Assembly (NCBI GenBank): GCA_035606695.1
Contig: DATNEW010000027.1
Location: 124,001-188,000 of the forward strand
DNA from: Gemmatimonadaceae bacterium
GTDB taxonomy: Bacteria > Gemmatimonadota > Gemmatimonadetes > Gemmatimonadales > Gemmatimonadaceae
Reading direction: 5' to 3'
DNA: 64,000 nt
Below the pieces are notes generated by a model, which had not been told where the DNA came from, made no database searches, and worked only from the letters and a program-made list of their open reading frames with translations. Below are positions 1-9,386 of this stretch, piece by piece (positions within the stretch are counted from its first letter, which is position 1; each line of letters opens with the position of its first letter). The position numbers and the translations under genes were made by a program.

Positions 1-771
1 CAGCGTCACGGTCGCGTCGAAGGTGAAGACGCCGAGCATCATCACCCACGACACGATCGGGACGGCATGAGCATTCTCTGAACCCACGGCGAGTGCGCCG
101 AACAGAAAGCCGAGCAGGCCGGAGCTCGTGTCGCCCATGAATATCTTCGCGGGCTGCCAATTCCACACGAGGAAGCCGAGGCACGCGGCGCTCGTCAGCG
201 CGGCGATCGCCGCGAGTCCCGCGGCACCGGCGGAAGCTAGCACGAGGCTCGCGGCCCCGCCGACCACGGCCGCTTCTCCCGCCGCAATGCCGTCGATGCC
301 GTCCATGAAGTTGTACAGGTTCGTCATCCACACGATGAACAGGACGGCGAGCACCGGACCGAGCGGCCCGAGCGGAATCGAGATCAACCCAAGGTCGATC
401 GACGAGAAACCGCCAAGCAGCCGGACCGCGAAGATTGCCGCGACGACATGGACCGCGCTTCGACTGCGCACGGACACGTCGCCACGATCGTCCATCCAGC
501 CGACGAACGCGACCAGTGCGCCGCCGCCCGCCATGGCGGCCGTCTGCGCCGCCGTGAGGATGCCGAGGACGTCCATCACGACGAGCGCGAGCAACACGAC
601 GGACGCGATCGCGACCCCGCCGCCGCGCGGAGTCGGCACGGTGTGCGAGCTGCGATGCGACGGAATATCGAGAATCTGACGCCGGCGCGCGTATCCGATG
701 TACACGCGGGTCGCCGCGAGCGTCACGACACAAACGAAGAACAGTGCGATCGCGGTCGTTGCCAATGTCAT
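1..771 (-). CDS. WecA/WbpL-family polyprenyl-phosphate sugar-1-phosphate transferase, partial
   Basis: This membrane enzyme family moves a sugar-1-phosphate from a UDP-sugar to undecaprenyl phosphate and so starts a lipid-linked glycan. The 257 visible codons contain the family signatures in order: DIPSHRSSHTVPTPRGGG after the first membrane helix, DDRGD (acidic catalytic pair), NLYNFMDGIDG, and IFMGDTSSGLLGF. The C-terminus lies beyond the left edge. The ATG at 771 overlaps the stop of the upstream epimerase as ATGA, so the two are probably translated together. The short N-terminal leader and the SHRSSH motif fit the WbpL/WecA branch better than MraY. The sugar substrate cannot be read from the sequence, although the epimerase partner suggests an N-acetylated 6-deoxyhexosamine. 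Confidence 0.9.
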   Translation of the reverse strand, partial: MTLATTAIALFFVCVVTLAATRVYIGYARRRQILDIPSHRSSHTVPTPRGGGVAIASVVLLALVVMDVLGILTAAQTAAMAGGGALVAFVGWMDDRGDVSVRSRSAVHVVAAIFAVRLLGGFSSIDLGLISIPLGPLGPVLAVLFIVWMTNLYNFMDGIDGIAAGEAAVVGGAASLVLASAGAAGLAAIAALTSAACLGFLVWNWQPAKIFMGDTSSGLLGFLFGALAVGSENAHAVPIVSWVMMLGVFTFDATVTL

Positions 772-1739
772 CGCGGCCGCGCCAGCGCGCCTTCATACCA
801 CATCGCCGTTTCTTGGAGCGCGTCACGCATGGGGATCGGCGTATAGTGTGTCGTCTTGCGCAGTCGCGTGATGTCCACTTGAAGCGATTCCGTCAGGCGC
901 GCGATAGCCGGTCGCATGGCCGGCAGGCCAAACAGGCCATGCATTGGATCAACGATTCGCGCTCCGGCGCGCAGCATCCAAAGCGGCACGGGAACGAGTC
1001 GCGCCGGCCGGCCCATCGCCGCGGCGATTCGCCGGACGAGCTCCGCCGCGGATACATCGTCGTCATCGCTCACGAAAAACACCGACCCCGCCGCCGCATC
1101 GCTCGCGAGCACCGCGTCGACGGCTCGCACTGCGTTGCCGCTGTAGAGGAAACTGCGCCGATTGTGAACGGCGCCGAGCGGAACGGGAATGCCTCGCTTC
1201 ACGAGGGCGAAGAGCTGCGGAATGTTTCCTTTCATCTGCGGGCCGTACACCGCCGGTAGCCGCAACACGGACACGGCCATGTCATGTGCACACGACAGCG
1301 CGAGACGTTCTGCCTCGAGTTTGCTTCGGCCGTAGGCGTCGAGCGGCTCTGGTGGCGTGAGCTCGGTCCACGGACGCTCACTGCGTTCGCCGACCGCCTT
1401 GACGGAACTCGTAATTACGACTTTCTCGACGCCGGCATGCGTCGCGGCAGATAACACGGCCCGCGTACCCTCGACGTTCACGGCCCGATACTGCGCCTCG
1501 GCGTCGGCTGACGTTTCGCGCATCTGGTGAACGCGAGCCGCCAGATGCACGACGACGCCTGCCCCATGCATCCCACGGCGCAGGCTGTCTTCATCGCGAA
1601 GATCGTCGCCGAACACCGGCTCGACGCCGGAGGGAATCTTGGATCCGCGACGAATGAACCCGCGAACATGGAGTCCGCGCTCAACCCATTCCTTGCACAA
1701 CGCGTGGCCGAGGAAGCCGCTCGCTCCCGTCACGAACAT
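768..1739 (-). CDS. NAD-dependent epimerase/reductase, WbpV/WreQ-like
   Basis: An extended short-chain dehydrogenase of 323 residues. It starts directly with the nucleotide-binding motif MFVTGASGFLGH, has LAARVH and the substrate-loop motif ITSSVKAVGE, and carries the catalytic YGRSK (Tyr-x-x-x-Lys). The SSVKAVGE region and the pairing with a WbpL-type transferase resemble WbpV/WreQ proteins, which reduce UDP-4-keto-6-deoxy-GlcNAc to a 6-deoxy-HexNAc; that substrate is inferred. The start was placed at the ATG that begins the Rossmann fold. An ATG 21 bases upstream (1760) is possible, and the longer reading frame before it looks unrelated. Its stop overlaps the next gene, so the pair forms an operon running off the left edge. 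Confidence 0.82.
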   Translation of the reverse strand: MFVTGASGFLGHALCKEWVERGLHVRGFIRRGSKIPSGVEPVFGDDLRDEDSLRRGMHGAGVVVHLAARVHQMRETSADAEAQYRAVNVEGTRAVLSAATHAGVEKVVITSSVKAVGERSERPWTELTPPEPLDAYGRSKLEAERLALSCAHDMAVSVLRLPAVYGPQMKGNIPQLFALVKRGIPVPLGAVHNRRSFLYSGNAVRAVDAVLASDAAAGSVFFVSDDDDVSAAELVRRIAAAMGRPARLVPVPLWMLRAGARIVDPMHGLFGLPAMRPAIARLTESLQVDITRLRKTTHYTPIPMRDALQETAMWYEGALARPR

Positions 1740-1848
1740 GAATGACACGAGGTCAAACATAACCGGCGGAACGGCTCGCTTGCCTATATTTCCCGCGCGG
1801 CACGTGAAGGAAAGAAGCGCACGCCGCGCGGCCGGTAGCCAAGGGCAA

Positions 1849-3003
1849 ATGACCAAGACCGTTCTCTTCGTTCAGCACGCGAACACGGACTATTACCCGA
1901 CGACTTACAACGCGTCGCGTCTGCTGGCCGGTGAAGGGTTTCATGTAATCGTGTGCTGCCGGGGTGACCGTCAGGTAGTCATTCCGGAATACGGGCGAGG
2001 AATCGAGGTTCTGCGTGTTGGGTCGACCGGCGGCGGTGTGCGGTCGGTTCGCGACTTCTTTCGCCTCTCGTGGGTTGCGTGGAGGTCCGCGCGACGCACC
2101 GCCGCCTGTGTGGTGGTCGGGTTCGACATTTACGGTGGCGTAATCGCGTATCTCATCAGCCGCCTGACGAAGATTCCGTTCTTCTATCACTGTTACGACG
2201 TTTTCTCGGCGTCCGAGGGAATCGGGCGATTTACCCGCGCGCTAAAACCCTTGGAGCGTCGCGCCGCGTTCGCCGCGACGCGAGTGGTGCTGCCGTCGGA
2301 GAGCAAGGCCGAACGATTCGAGGCCGAAGTCGGCGCGGGGTTCGAGCGCACGATCGTCGCCAACGCGCCGCCACTCCAACCGCGGAAACGCACAGACGTG
2401 CTGCGGCGCATGCTCGCCGAGCGGGGTGCGCCGTTCGAATATGTCGTGTATTACCACGGATCGATTGCGGCGGACAAAGGTCTGCTACAGGTGCTTCGCT
2501 CGATGGTTCGTTGGCCCGCAACGTCCTCGTTCGTTCTGGTGGGCCCGGCCTACGATGCAGCGTTCATGGCCCGGTTCATGGAAGCGGCGCGCAACCTCGG
2601 TCTCACCTCTCGCGTGATGCGCTTGGACATGATGCCGCTCACCGAGTTGCTGGATCTGACGCGGTCGGCGGATGTGGGTGTGTTCGTTCCGGAGCCGGAC
2701 AGCATCATCAACGTGTACTCCGGCGCAGCCGTGGTGAAGTTGAACGACTACCTCGCGTGTGCGCTGCCGTTCGTCACGAGTCGTATCCCGCCACTCGAGG
2801 CGCTTGTCCTGACAACCGGCGCAGGCATCGTCGTCGATCCGCAGGACACCGCGTCGATGGGTGATGAAGTCGCCGCGCTGCTCACCGACACTCGCCGCCG
2901 CGCGACCATGGCCGACAACGCGTATCGCGCGCACCGCGAGTCTTACAATCTCGAGCGGCAGTACGCAACGACGCTCGAGACCATCCGCACGATTTGCGGG
3001 TGA
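1849..3003 (+). CDS. Glycosyltransferase, GT-B fold (GT4/GT1-like)
   Basis: A 384-residue protein starting MTKTVLFVQHANTDYYPTTY, a typical first beta strand of a GT-B glycosyltransferase acting on nascent surface glycan at the inner membrane. The N-terminal half has the acceptor-side region with FFYHCYDVFSAS. The C-terminal half carries VVYYHGSIAADKGL, FVLVGPAYDA and the donor-binding EPDSIINVYSGAAVVKLNDYLA, where the usual E-x7-E contact region would lie. The ATG at 1849 is preceded by an AAGGG-type ribosome binding site, while the upstream in-frame codons overlap the divergent epimerase and were rejected. It is divergent from the epimerase across about 109 bases. Donor and acceptor are unknown. 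Confidence 0.85.
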   Translation: MTKTVLFVQHANTDYYPTTYNASRLLAGEGFHVIVCCRGDRQVVIPEYGRGIEVLRVGSTGGGVRSVRDFFRLSWVAWRSARRTAACVVVGFDIYGGVIAYLISRLTKIPFFYHCYDVFSASEGIGRFTRALKPLERRAAFAATRVVLPSESKAERFEAEVGAGFERTIVANAPPLQPRKRTDVLRRMLAERGAPFEYVVYYHGSIAADKGLLQVLRSMVRWPATSSFVLVGPAYDAAFMARFMEAARNLGLTSRVMRLDMMPLTELLDLTRSADVGVFVPEPDSIINVYSGAAVVKLNDYLACALPFVTSRIPPLEALVLTTGAGIVVDPQDTASMGDEVAALLTDTRRRATMADNAYRAHRESYNLERQYATTLETIRTICG

Positions 3004-3072
3004 CGTCAGGAATCCGGTCCGTGATGCGTTTGTCCGGCGCGCGCGAGTTCAACAGCCTGACCGACCCCAAGG

Positions 3073-4089
3073 TTGAGTGAATCGGGCGTCGCATCGCACG
3101 CGAGCGACGCACGCGTCACCGCGCTCCTCACTGCGTGCGTCGCCCTCGGCGCCCTCATAGGCGTCGCGCTCGCGCTCGCGGCGTTCGGCCGCGTTCCGAC
3201 CGAGCTTCGCCGAGTCACGGTGATCATGCACGCGATGCGTTCGCCGGGTGTGCCCCCGACGATCGCCGTCGGAAACAGCGTCGTCATGAACGGCATCGAC
3301 GCGCGCCTTCTCGGTACGACGCCTGCCGGCCGGCCGGCCGCATGGAATTTCGCGACCACCGGTCAACTCGTCTCGGAAAGCCTGGTGATCGCCGATGCGC
3401 TTCCTGCCGAGGTTCACCGCGTGGTCCTCGGCATTACGATCGACGAGCTGACGCACGGCGCGCCGGTGGTGCCGCTCAACAAATACCTGGCGTTCCTGCT
3501 CAGTGGCTACCGCCCGTCGCAAGAATTGTCATCGCTCGTCGCGCGCGATACGGCGCTGGACGCCATGCTGCACACGCCCGAGTGGCGAGGGGCGCTGCAG
3601 TCGCGGTGGGTGTTTCGATCCGTCGCTGATTTTTACTTGAGAAGTGTGCTGCGCCGCGACCTCGATTTCGAGCGCGCGCAATCCGATCTCTATCATCCGG
3701 CGCCATTCACGCGGCCGGTGCGCGGCGATGCGCTGACGCATTTGCTGCAACTCGACGCGGCGCGGCACGCGACGTTTGCCCCGAGCTCCGCCATCCTTCG
3801 ACAGATCCTGGACATGAACGCGCTACTGCGCGCGCGCGGCAAACAGTTCACGGTCGTGATCATGCCGGAGCATCCACTGCGGTTGCGAAGCGCAACCGCA
3901 ACGTATCTCGATGAACTGCGAACGTGGATCGCGAGCGCGCCGGCGCTCGGCCTCGACGTGCTGGATCTGCACGATCGACTGGGCGCCTCGGACTTTGTCG
4001 ACGACGTCCATCCGTCGGCGAGCGGGTCGCGCATCGTGACGCGGGCGCTTGCCGCCGCGCTGTCGCCGATATCCGTCGCAGCGCCGTAA
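3073..4089 (+). CDS. AlgX/DltD-like SGNH-type membrane-anchored protein, partner of MBOAT
   Basis: A 338-residue protein with one N-terminal hydrophobic helix (about residues 15-38) followed by an extracytoplasmic domain. It has AVGNSVV (residues 65-71), which fits the serine block of an SGNH hydrolase fold, and DDVHPSASG (310-318), which fits the Asp-x-x-His block. Such proteins (AlgX, AlgJ, DltD) work beside MBOAT enzymes to place acyl groups on exported polysaccharide. The next gene, two bases away, is an MBOAT. The only in-frame start after the stop at 3058 is TTG at 3073. No specific family name is claimed, and the acyl donor and polymer are unknown. Confidence 0.75.
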   Translation: MSESGVASHASDARVTALLTACVALGALIGVALALAAFGRVPTELRRVTVIMHAMRSPGVPPTIAVGNSVVMNGIDARLLGTTPAGRPAAWNFATTGQLVSESLVIADALPAEVHRVVLGITIDELTHGAPVVPLNKYLAFLLSGYRPSQELSSLVARDTALDAMLHTPEWRGALQSRWVFRSVADFYLRSVLRRDLDFERAQSDLYHPAPFTRPVRGDALTHLLQLDAARHATFAPSSAILRQILDMNALLRARGKQFTVVIMPEHPLRLRSATATYLDELRTWIASAPALGLDVLDLHDRLGASDFVDDVHPSASGSRIVTRALAAALSPISVAAP

Positions 4090-4091
4090 CG

Positions 4092-5531
4092 ATGCTTTTC
4101 CACACGACGGCGTTTCTCGTCTTTTTCTCGATCACGGTCGCGCTCATCGCGATCGCGCGGCAGCACCGCAATCAGAAAGTCGTGCTGCTCCTTGCCAGCG
4201 CCGTGTTCTACATGTGGTGGAATCCGGCGTTCATTCTCCTGATTCTCACGTCCGCGACGATCGACTACTGGGCCGCCGATCGCATCGACCGCAGCGAGAG
4301 CGACGGTCGGCGCAAGTTCTTTCTCACCATCAGCGTCGTGGCCAACCTCGGCCTGCTGGCGTTCTTCAAGTACGCCAATTTCTTCGAGCACAACCTGCTG
4401 TTCGGGTTTCGCCTGCTGGGCTACCGGCCGAACTGGACTGATTTCGACATCGTTCTCCCCGTTGGGATTTCGTTCTACACGTTCAACACGATCAGCTACA
4501 CCGTGGACGTGTATCGTCGCCGGCTTGCGCCGTGTCGATCGATGCTCGACTACGCGGTGTTCGTCACGTTCTTTCCGCACCTCGTCGCCGGCCCGATCGT
4601 GCGCGCGACGGACTTTCTCTATCAGCTCGAGGCGCCGCGCCGCATCACCTTCGATCGCGAGGCGCTGTTCCTGTTTCTGCGCGGCCTGGTGAAGAAGGTG
4701 ATCGTCGCCGACGGCGTGAGCATGTTCGCCGACACGATCTTCCGCGCACCGGGCGACTGGAGCAGCGTCGTCATCTGGCTCGCCGCGATCTGCTTCTACG
4801 TGCAGATCTACTGCGACTTCTCCGGCTACACCGACATGGCGATCGCGGTCGCGCGCGTCGTCGGCTACAAGCTGCCTCAGAACTTCGATCGGCCGTACGT
4901 CGCGGCGAGTCCGCCCGAGTTCTGGCGGCGGTGGCACATCACACTTTCCTCATGGCTGCGCGATTACCTCTACATCCCGCTCGGCGGCAACCGGCGCGGG
5001 CGGTTGATCACGTTCCGGAACCTGATGCTGACGATGCTCATCGGCGGATTGTGGCACGGGGCGAGCTGGAACTTCGTGCTCTGGGGCGCGCTGCACGGGC
5101 TCGCGCTCGTGGTGCACCGGGGCTGGAATCGCGTGAAGGGACGGATTGGCGTCACACCGGCGGTTGAAACGCGGCGCTGGTATCGCATTGCCGCGACGGT
5201 ACTGATGCAATACTGGATTCTCCTGACCTGGATTCCGTTCCGCGTCAGCGGCACGCACAACATGGTTCTGGCATTGCGCAAGTTCATGCTGTTCGACGGA
5301 AACTTTCACCTCGCCGAAGTGGGCCTTGGCGCGCTCACTCCATTCACCACGCTACTGATCGTGACGGGGTTCCTGATCGTCCACTGGTGGTCGGCACGCT
5401 TCGGCGGCCTGGACGAACGATTGCGGCGCGCTTCGCCGATCGCGGCGGCCGCGGCGTGTGTCGTCGTCGGTGCCGCATTGTTCCTTCTGTGGCCGCCCGC
5501 CGAGGCGCCGTTCATCTACTTCCAGTTCTGA
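4092..5531 (+). CDS. MBOAT family membrane-bound O-acyltransferase
   Basis: A 479-residue polytopic membrane protein of the AlgI/DltB group, which moves acyl groups across the membrane to extracytoplasmic glycans. Visible signatures are FFKYANFFEHN, PVGISFYTFNTISY, the active-site neighbourhood DFSGYTDMAIA, PPEFWRRWHITLSSWLRDYL, IPLGGNRRG, and the conserved histidine block GGLWHGASW with His322. The ATG at 4092 lies two bases after the SGNH-like gene, giving a tight two-gene unit. The much longer open frame upstream is read-through of the neighbour in another frame. MBOATs of this type commonly use acetyl-CoA, but a carrier-bound aminoacyl donor (as for DltB) is also conceivable given the carrier and adenylation genes 8 kb away. 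Confidence 0.93.
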   Translation: MLFHTTAFLVFFSITVALIAIARQHRNQKVVLLLASAVFYMWWNPAFILLILTSATIDYWAADRIDRSESDGRRKFFLTISVVANLGLLAFFKYANFFEHNLLFGFRLLGYRPNWTDFDIVLPVGISFYTFNTISYTVDVYRRRLAPCRSMLDYAVFVTFFPHLVAGPIVRATDFLYQLEAPRRITFDREALFLFLRGLVKKVIVADGVSMFADTIFRAPGDWSSVVIWLAAICFYVQIYCDFSGYTDMAIAVARVVGYKLPQNFDRPYVAASPPEFWRRWHITLSSWLRDYLYIPLGGNRRGRLITFRNLMLTMLIGGLWHGASWNFVLWGALHGLALVVHRGWNRVKGRIGVTPAVETRRWYRIAATVLMQYWILLTWIPFRVSGTHNMVLALRKFMLFDGNFHLAEVGLGALTPFTTLLIVTGFLIVHWWSARFGGLDERLRRASPIAAAAACVVVGAALFLLWPPAEAPFIYFQF

Positions 5532-5533
5532 CG

Positions 5534-7333
5534 CTACCGCTGCGCGAATCGATCGTAGACGAACCGCGCCCACCCGCGTAGTCCGCGGCCGGCGTATTTC
5601 GCGCCATGCTCTCCAACGAGCCATTCGCGCGTCGGAATCTCGAAGCCCGTCTTCGGCCGCGACAACACCGCGGCGGGCAGCGGACGCCGCGGCGTTTCGG
5701 CGATCGCGCGCTTGGGCAAACTTCCCGGACATGCCGCGATGAGCGGTGCCACCGCGCGCCAGAACGTCCAATCGACGAGTGGCACGCGCACCTCGAGCGA
5801 ATGGCTCATGCTCGCCCAATCCGTGTCGCGCAAAAGCTGATTGCGCATGTACCACGACGCCTCGAGGGCCGACACCTTGAGACGCGGCGCCTCGATGCCA
5901 TCCACGATCGCGTCGAGTCGCGCGAACTGTTGCAGCTCGCGCCATCCCTCGCGCGCGAGATCCGCGTCCATCACGTCCGGCAACTCCCACGGCATGTACA
6001 TACCGCGGCGCAGCAGATACGCGCCGCCCCACGTGCCGCCATATTCGAGAACGCTCGCGTACTTCGGTGACGTGAGCTGGCCGACGATCGGCGCTGCGAT
6101 GAACCGAAGCCCCCGTCCGACGGTCTCCGTTCCGGGAACGCCGCCGAGCGCGCGCACGAGACGCGGCACGTCGCGAAAACTTGGATAGCCGCCGAATAGC
6201 TCGTCGCCTCCCAAGCCGGAAAGCGCCACTTTCAGTCCCGTCTTCGCCGCGGCGCGCGCGACGAAATAGCTGTTCACGCCGTCCACCGACGGTTGATCCA
6301 TGCGCTCGAGCAGCCGATTCGACTGCTCTTTGAAATCGGTGCTTCCGATCCACACGGTCTGGTGATCGGCGCCGCACGATCTCGCGACTTCTTCCGCAAG
6401 CGGCGTTTCATCGAAGGCGGTTCCGCGAAACTCGGTGAAGCCGAGCGTGACGGTCTTGAGCGTCCCGCCATTCTCCGACGCGAGCGCGGTCAGCGTGCTC
6501 GAGTCGATTCCCGCCGAGAGAAATACACCCACGGGCACGTCGGCCACGAGATGATGGCGCACCGTATCGCGCAACGCGTCGCCGAGTCGCTGCTCGAGCT
6601 CACCGGGATGCAGGCGCGGCGCGCGCTCCTCCGCGTTCCGCAGCAAGGCGGTGACGTCGGCGTACTTCACCGGCGCCGACGCACCCGCGGCGTCGATCCA
6701 CATGGTTGATCCTGCGGGCAGCGCGCGAATGCCGCGGTACATCGTGTACGGCTCGGGGACATGGCCCCACAGGAAAAAGCCCGCATGCGCCGCCGGCTCG
6801 GCGGAACGATCGACGCCGCTGCCGCGCAACAACGCCCGCACTTCCGACGCCGCGCGCACGGTCGCGCCATCGTCGGCGTAATACAGCGGCTTGATCCCGA
6901 AGTGATCGCGGGCGAGCAGTACGCCGCCGCGCCGCGCGTCGAAGAGCGCGAAGGCGAACATCCCGCGCAGCTCGTGGACCATGTCGGCGCCATGCTCCAT
7001 GTACAGATGGAGCAGCACTTCGGTGTCGGACTGCGTGGTGAAGGAATGGCCGCGCCGCTCGAGACGATCGCGCAGCGCGCGGAAGTTGTAGATCTCGCCG
7101 TTGAACGTGATGACCAACGCGCCGTCGGGCGTCGACATCGGCTGTGCGGCGAGATCGCTGAGATCGATGATCGCGAGCCGGCGATGCGCAAGCGCGACAC
7201 GCCGGTCGTCGCTCACCCACTCGCCATGCCCGTCAGGACCGCGACAATCCATTCCATCGCGAATGCGCACGAGCTCCTCGAGCTCGACCGGTGCGCCGCC
7301 GCGATAGTTGAAGATCGACGCAATGCCGCACAT
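5534..7333 (-). CDS. asnB: Asparagine synthase (glutamine-hydrolysing), AsnB-like
   Basis: A 599-residue two-domain amidotransferase. The N-terminal class II glutaminase begins MCGIASIFNY with catalytic Cys2 and has RGPDGHGEW, RRLAIIDLS and FNGEIYNF. The C-terminal ATP-pyrophosphatase domain has SAGIDSS at 273-279, a variant of the usual SGGxDS loop, and LSGLGGDELFGGY. It activates a carboxylate with ATP and amidates it with ammonia from glutamine. Paralogues in surface-glycan loci often amidate uronic acids or other acids rather than aspartate, so the substrate here is open. The gene ends 2 bases from the convergent MBOAT and lies 15 bases downstream of fcl, in the gmd-fcl-asnB transcription direction. 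Confidence 0.9.
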   Translation of the reverse strand: MCGIASIFNYRGGAPVELEELVRIRDGMDCRGPDGHGEWVSDDRRVALAHRRLAIIDLSDLAAQPMSTPDGALVITFNGEIYNFRALRDRLERRGHSFTTQSDTEVLLHLYMEHGADMVHELRGMFAFALFDARRGGVLLARDHFGIKPLYYADDGATVRAASEVRALLRGSGVDRSAEPAAHAGFFLWGHVPEPYTMYRGIRALPAGSTMWIDAAGASAPVKYADVTALLRNAEERAPRLHPGELEQRLGDALRDTVRHHLVADVPVGVFLSAGIDSSTLTALASENGGTLKTVTLGFTEFRGTAFDETPLAEEVARSCGADHQTVWIGSTDFKEQSNRLLERMDQPSVDGVNSYFVARAAAKTGLKVALSGLGGDELFGGYPSFRDVPRLVRALGGVPGTETVGRGLRFIAAPIVGQLTSPKYASVLEYGGTWGGAYLLRRGMYMPWELPDVMDADLAREGWRELQQFARLDAIVDGIEAPRLKVSALEASWYMRNQLLRDTDWASMSHSLEVRVPLVDWTFWRAVAPLIAACPGSLPKRAIAETPRRPLPAAVLSRPKTGFEIPTREWLVGEHGAKYAGRGLRGWARFVYDRFAQR

Positions 7334-7348
7334 GAACCGTGCGTCGCG

Positions 7349-8320
7349 CTAGCGCGCGGCGACTCGCTCAGCGGGCGCCGGCTCGGCGGCATCCGCGACC
7401 GCGCGCACATACCAGGCGTACGTGTCGCGCAATCCTTGCTGCAATCCGATCGTTGGCCGCCAACCAAGACCGGTCAGTTTGCTGATGTCCAGGAGCTTCT
7501 GCGGCGTTCCATCGGGCTTCGACGTATCGAACACGATCTCGCCGTCGTAGCCGACGACCTCCGCAATGAGTTGCGCGAGCTGCGCGATCGTCAGGTCCTC
7601 ACCGAAGCCGATGTTGACGATCTCCGACGAATCGTACCGCTCCATCACGAACGTGCACGCCGCCGCCAGATCGTCGACGTGCAGGAATTCGCGGCGCGCC
7701 CGGCCGGTGCCCCACACCGTCACGCTCGGCGATCCCGACGTCTTTGCTTCGTGAAATTTCCGAAGCAGCGCCGGGAGCACATGACTGTTCTGCAAATCGA
7801 AGTTGTCGCCCGGCCCGTAGAGATTGGTCGGCATGACGCTGACGTAGTTCGTGCCGAACTGCCGGTTGTACGAGCGGCACAACTCGAGGCCCGCGATCTT
7901 CGCGATGGCGTACGGCCGGTTGGTCGGCTCGAGCTCGCCGCTCAGCAGATACTCTTCCTTGATCGGCTGCGGCGCGTGCTTGGGATAGATGCACGAGCTG
8001 CCGAGGAAAAGCAGCTTCTTCACGTCGAAGCGATACGCGGCTTCGAGCACGTTGAGCTGAACCGCCAGATTGCTGCGAATGAAATCGGCCGGGAAGGTGT
8101 TGTTGGCCATGATGCCACCCACCTTCGCCGCCGCGAGCAGCACGTACTCCGGGCGCTCCTCGGCGAAAAAGCGCATGACGCTCGTCTGGTTTTCCAGGTC
8201 GAGCTCTTCATGCGTTCGCGCGATCAGTTTTGAGAAGCCGCGTGCTCGCAGATGCCGCAGCAGCGCCGACCCAACCAGACCGCGGTGGCCGGCCACATAC
8301 ACGCGACTATCGAGTTGCAT
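7349..8320 (-). CDS. fcl: GDP-L-fucose synthase
   Basis: A 323-residue extended SDR enzyme that epimerises and reduces GDP-4-keto-6-deoxy-D-mannose to GDP-L-fucose with NADPH. It has [15 protein letters not shown] at the N-terminus, [28 protein letters not shown] and the catalytic [13 protein letters not shown] and [17 protein letters not shown] are typical of the family. The ATG at 8320 ([12 protein letters not shown]) is chosen because it starts just before the nucleotide-binding motif; a further 20 residues upstream look non-conserved. The start overlaps the end of gmd by 14 bases, so translation is probably coupled. Together with gmd it supplies GDP-fucose for the glycan made by this locus. 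Confidence 0.95.
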   Translation of the reverse strand: MQLDSRVYVAGHRGLVGSALLRHLRARGFSKLIARTHEELDLENQTSVMRFFAEERPEYVLLAAAKVGGIMANNTFPADFIRSNLAVQLNVLEAAYRFDVKKLLFLGSSCIYPKHAPQPIKEEYLLSGELEPTNRPYAIAKIAGLELCRSYNRQFGTNYVSVMPTNLYGPGDNFDLQNSHVLPALLRKFHEAKTSGSPSVTVWGTGRARREFLHVDDLAAACTFVMERYDSSEIVNIGFGEDLTIAQLAQLIAEVVGYDGEIVFDTSKPDGTPQKLLDISKLTGLGWRPTIGLQQGLRDTYAWYVRAVADAAEPAPAERVAAR

Positions 8321-9386
8321 GCGCGAATTCGTGTACGGGATGCTTGTTCGCCGCGCGAACGCCGAGTGCCGCGCGTTCACCCGCGGCGCGCTCGAGATCC
8401 TCGCGGACCATCATGCGCACCAAGTCCTTGAACGAAACGCGGGGTTCCCACCCGAGCTCGGTCCGCGCCTTGGACGAGTCGCCGAGCAGATAGTCGACTT
8501 CCGCGGGGCGGTAGTAGCGCGGATCGATCTCGACGTGCTCCCGCCAGTCGAGCTCCGCCTGCTCGAACGCCATCTCCAGAAATTCGCGGACGCTGTGCGC
8601 CTCGCCGGTGGCGATGACGAAATCGCCCGGCGCCGGCGCCTGCAGCATGCGCCACATCGCGTCGACGTAGTCGCCCGCAAAGCCCCAGTCGCGCTTCGCG
8701 TCGAGATTGCCCAGAAAGAGCTTCTGCTGCAGGCCGTGCTTGATGCGGCCGACGGCGCGCGTGATCTTGCGCGTCACGAACGTCTCGCCGCGACGCGGCG
8801 ATTCGTGATTGAACAGAATGCCGTTCGAGATGAACATCCCGTACGATTCGCGATAGTTGATCGCGAACCAGTGCGCGGCCACCTTGCTGACGGCGTACGG
8901 GCTGCGCGGATAGAACGGCGTGGCCTCACTCTGCGGCGGCGAGGCGGCGCCGAACATCTCCGACGAGCCGGCTTGATACACGCGCACGTCGTTGCCGGTG
9001 CGCTGCCGGTAGTCCCGCACCGCCTCGAACATGCGCAGCGCGCCGACGCCGACGACGTCGGCCGTGTATTCCGGCTGGTCGAACGAGACGCGTACGTGCG
9101 ACTGCGCCGCGAGATGATAAATCTCTGATGGCTCGACTGCCTCGAGGATGCGCCGCAGGCCGGACGCGTCGGACAGATCCCCGTAGTGCAGGAACAGCCG
9201 CGTCGATTGGTCGTGCGGATCGCGGTAGAGGTGCTCCAGCCGTTCCGTGTTGAACGTGGAAGCCCGCCGGATGATCCCGTGCACCTCGTAGCCCTTCTCG
9301 AGGAGCAGCTCCGTGAGATACGAGCCGTCCTGCCCCGTTATTCCGGTTATCAGAGCACGGCGCGGCGATCCGCCAACAACAGACAT
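8307..9386 (-). CDS. gmd: GDP-mannose 4,6-dehydratase
   Basis: A 359-residue extended SDR enzyme converting GDP-D-mannose to GDP-4-keto-6-deoxy-D-mannose, the first step to GDP-fucose, GDP-rhamnose or GDP-perosamine. The sequence shows [48 protein letters not shown] (catalytic Tyr-x-x-x-Lys) and [16 protein letters not shown], all diagnostic of Gmd. The ATG at 9386 is preceded by a GAGG ribosome binding site at good spacing; a GTG 21 bases upstream is less likely. It heads the gmd-fcl-asnB transcription direction and is divergent from the flippase gene across a 189-base intergenic region. Direct coupling to fcl makes fucose the likely product. Confidence 0.96.
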   Translation of the reverse strand: MSVVGGSPRRALITGITGQDGSYLTELLLEKGYEVHGIIRRASTFNTERLEHLYRDPHDQSTRLFLHYGDLSDASGLRRILEAVEPSEIYHLAAQSHVRVSFDQPEYTADVVGVGALRMFEAVRDYRQRTGNDVRVYQAGSSEMFGAASPPQSEATPFYPRSPYAVSKVAAHWFAINYRESYGMFISNGILFNHESPRRGETFVTRKITRAVGRIKHGLQQKLFLGNLDAKRDWGFAGDYVDAMWRMLQAPAPGDFVIATGEAHSVREFLEMAFEQAELDWREHVEIDPRYYRPAEVDYLLGDSSKARTELGWEPRVSFKDLVRMMVREDLERAAGERAALGVRAANKHPVHEFAHATR

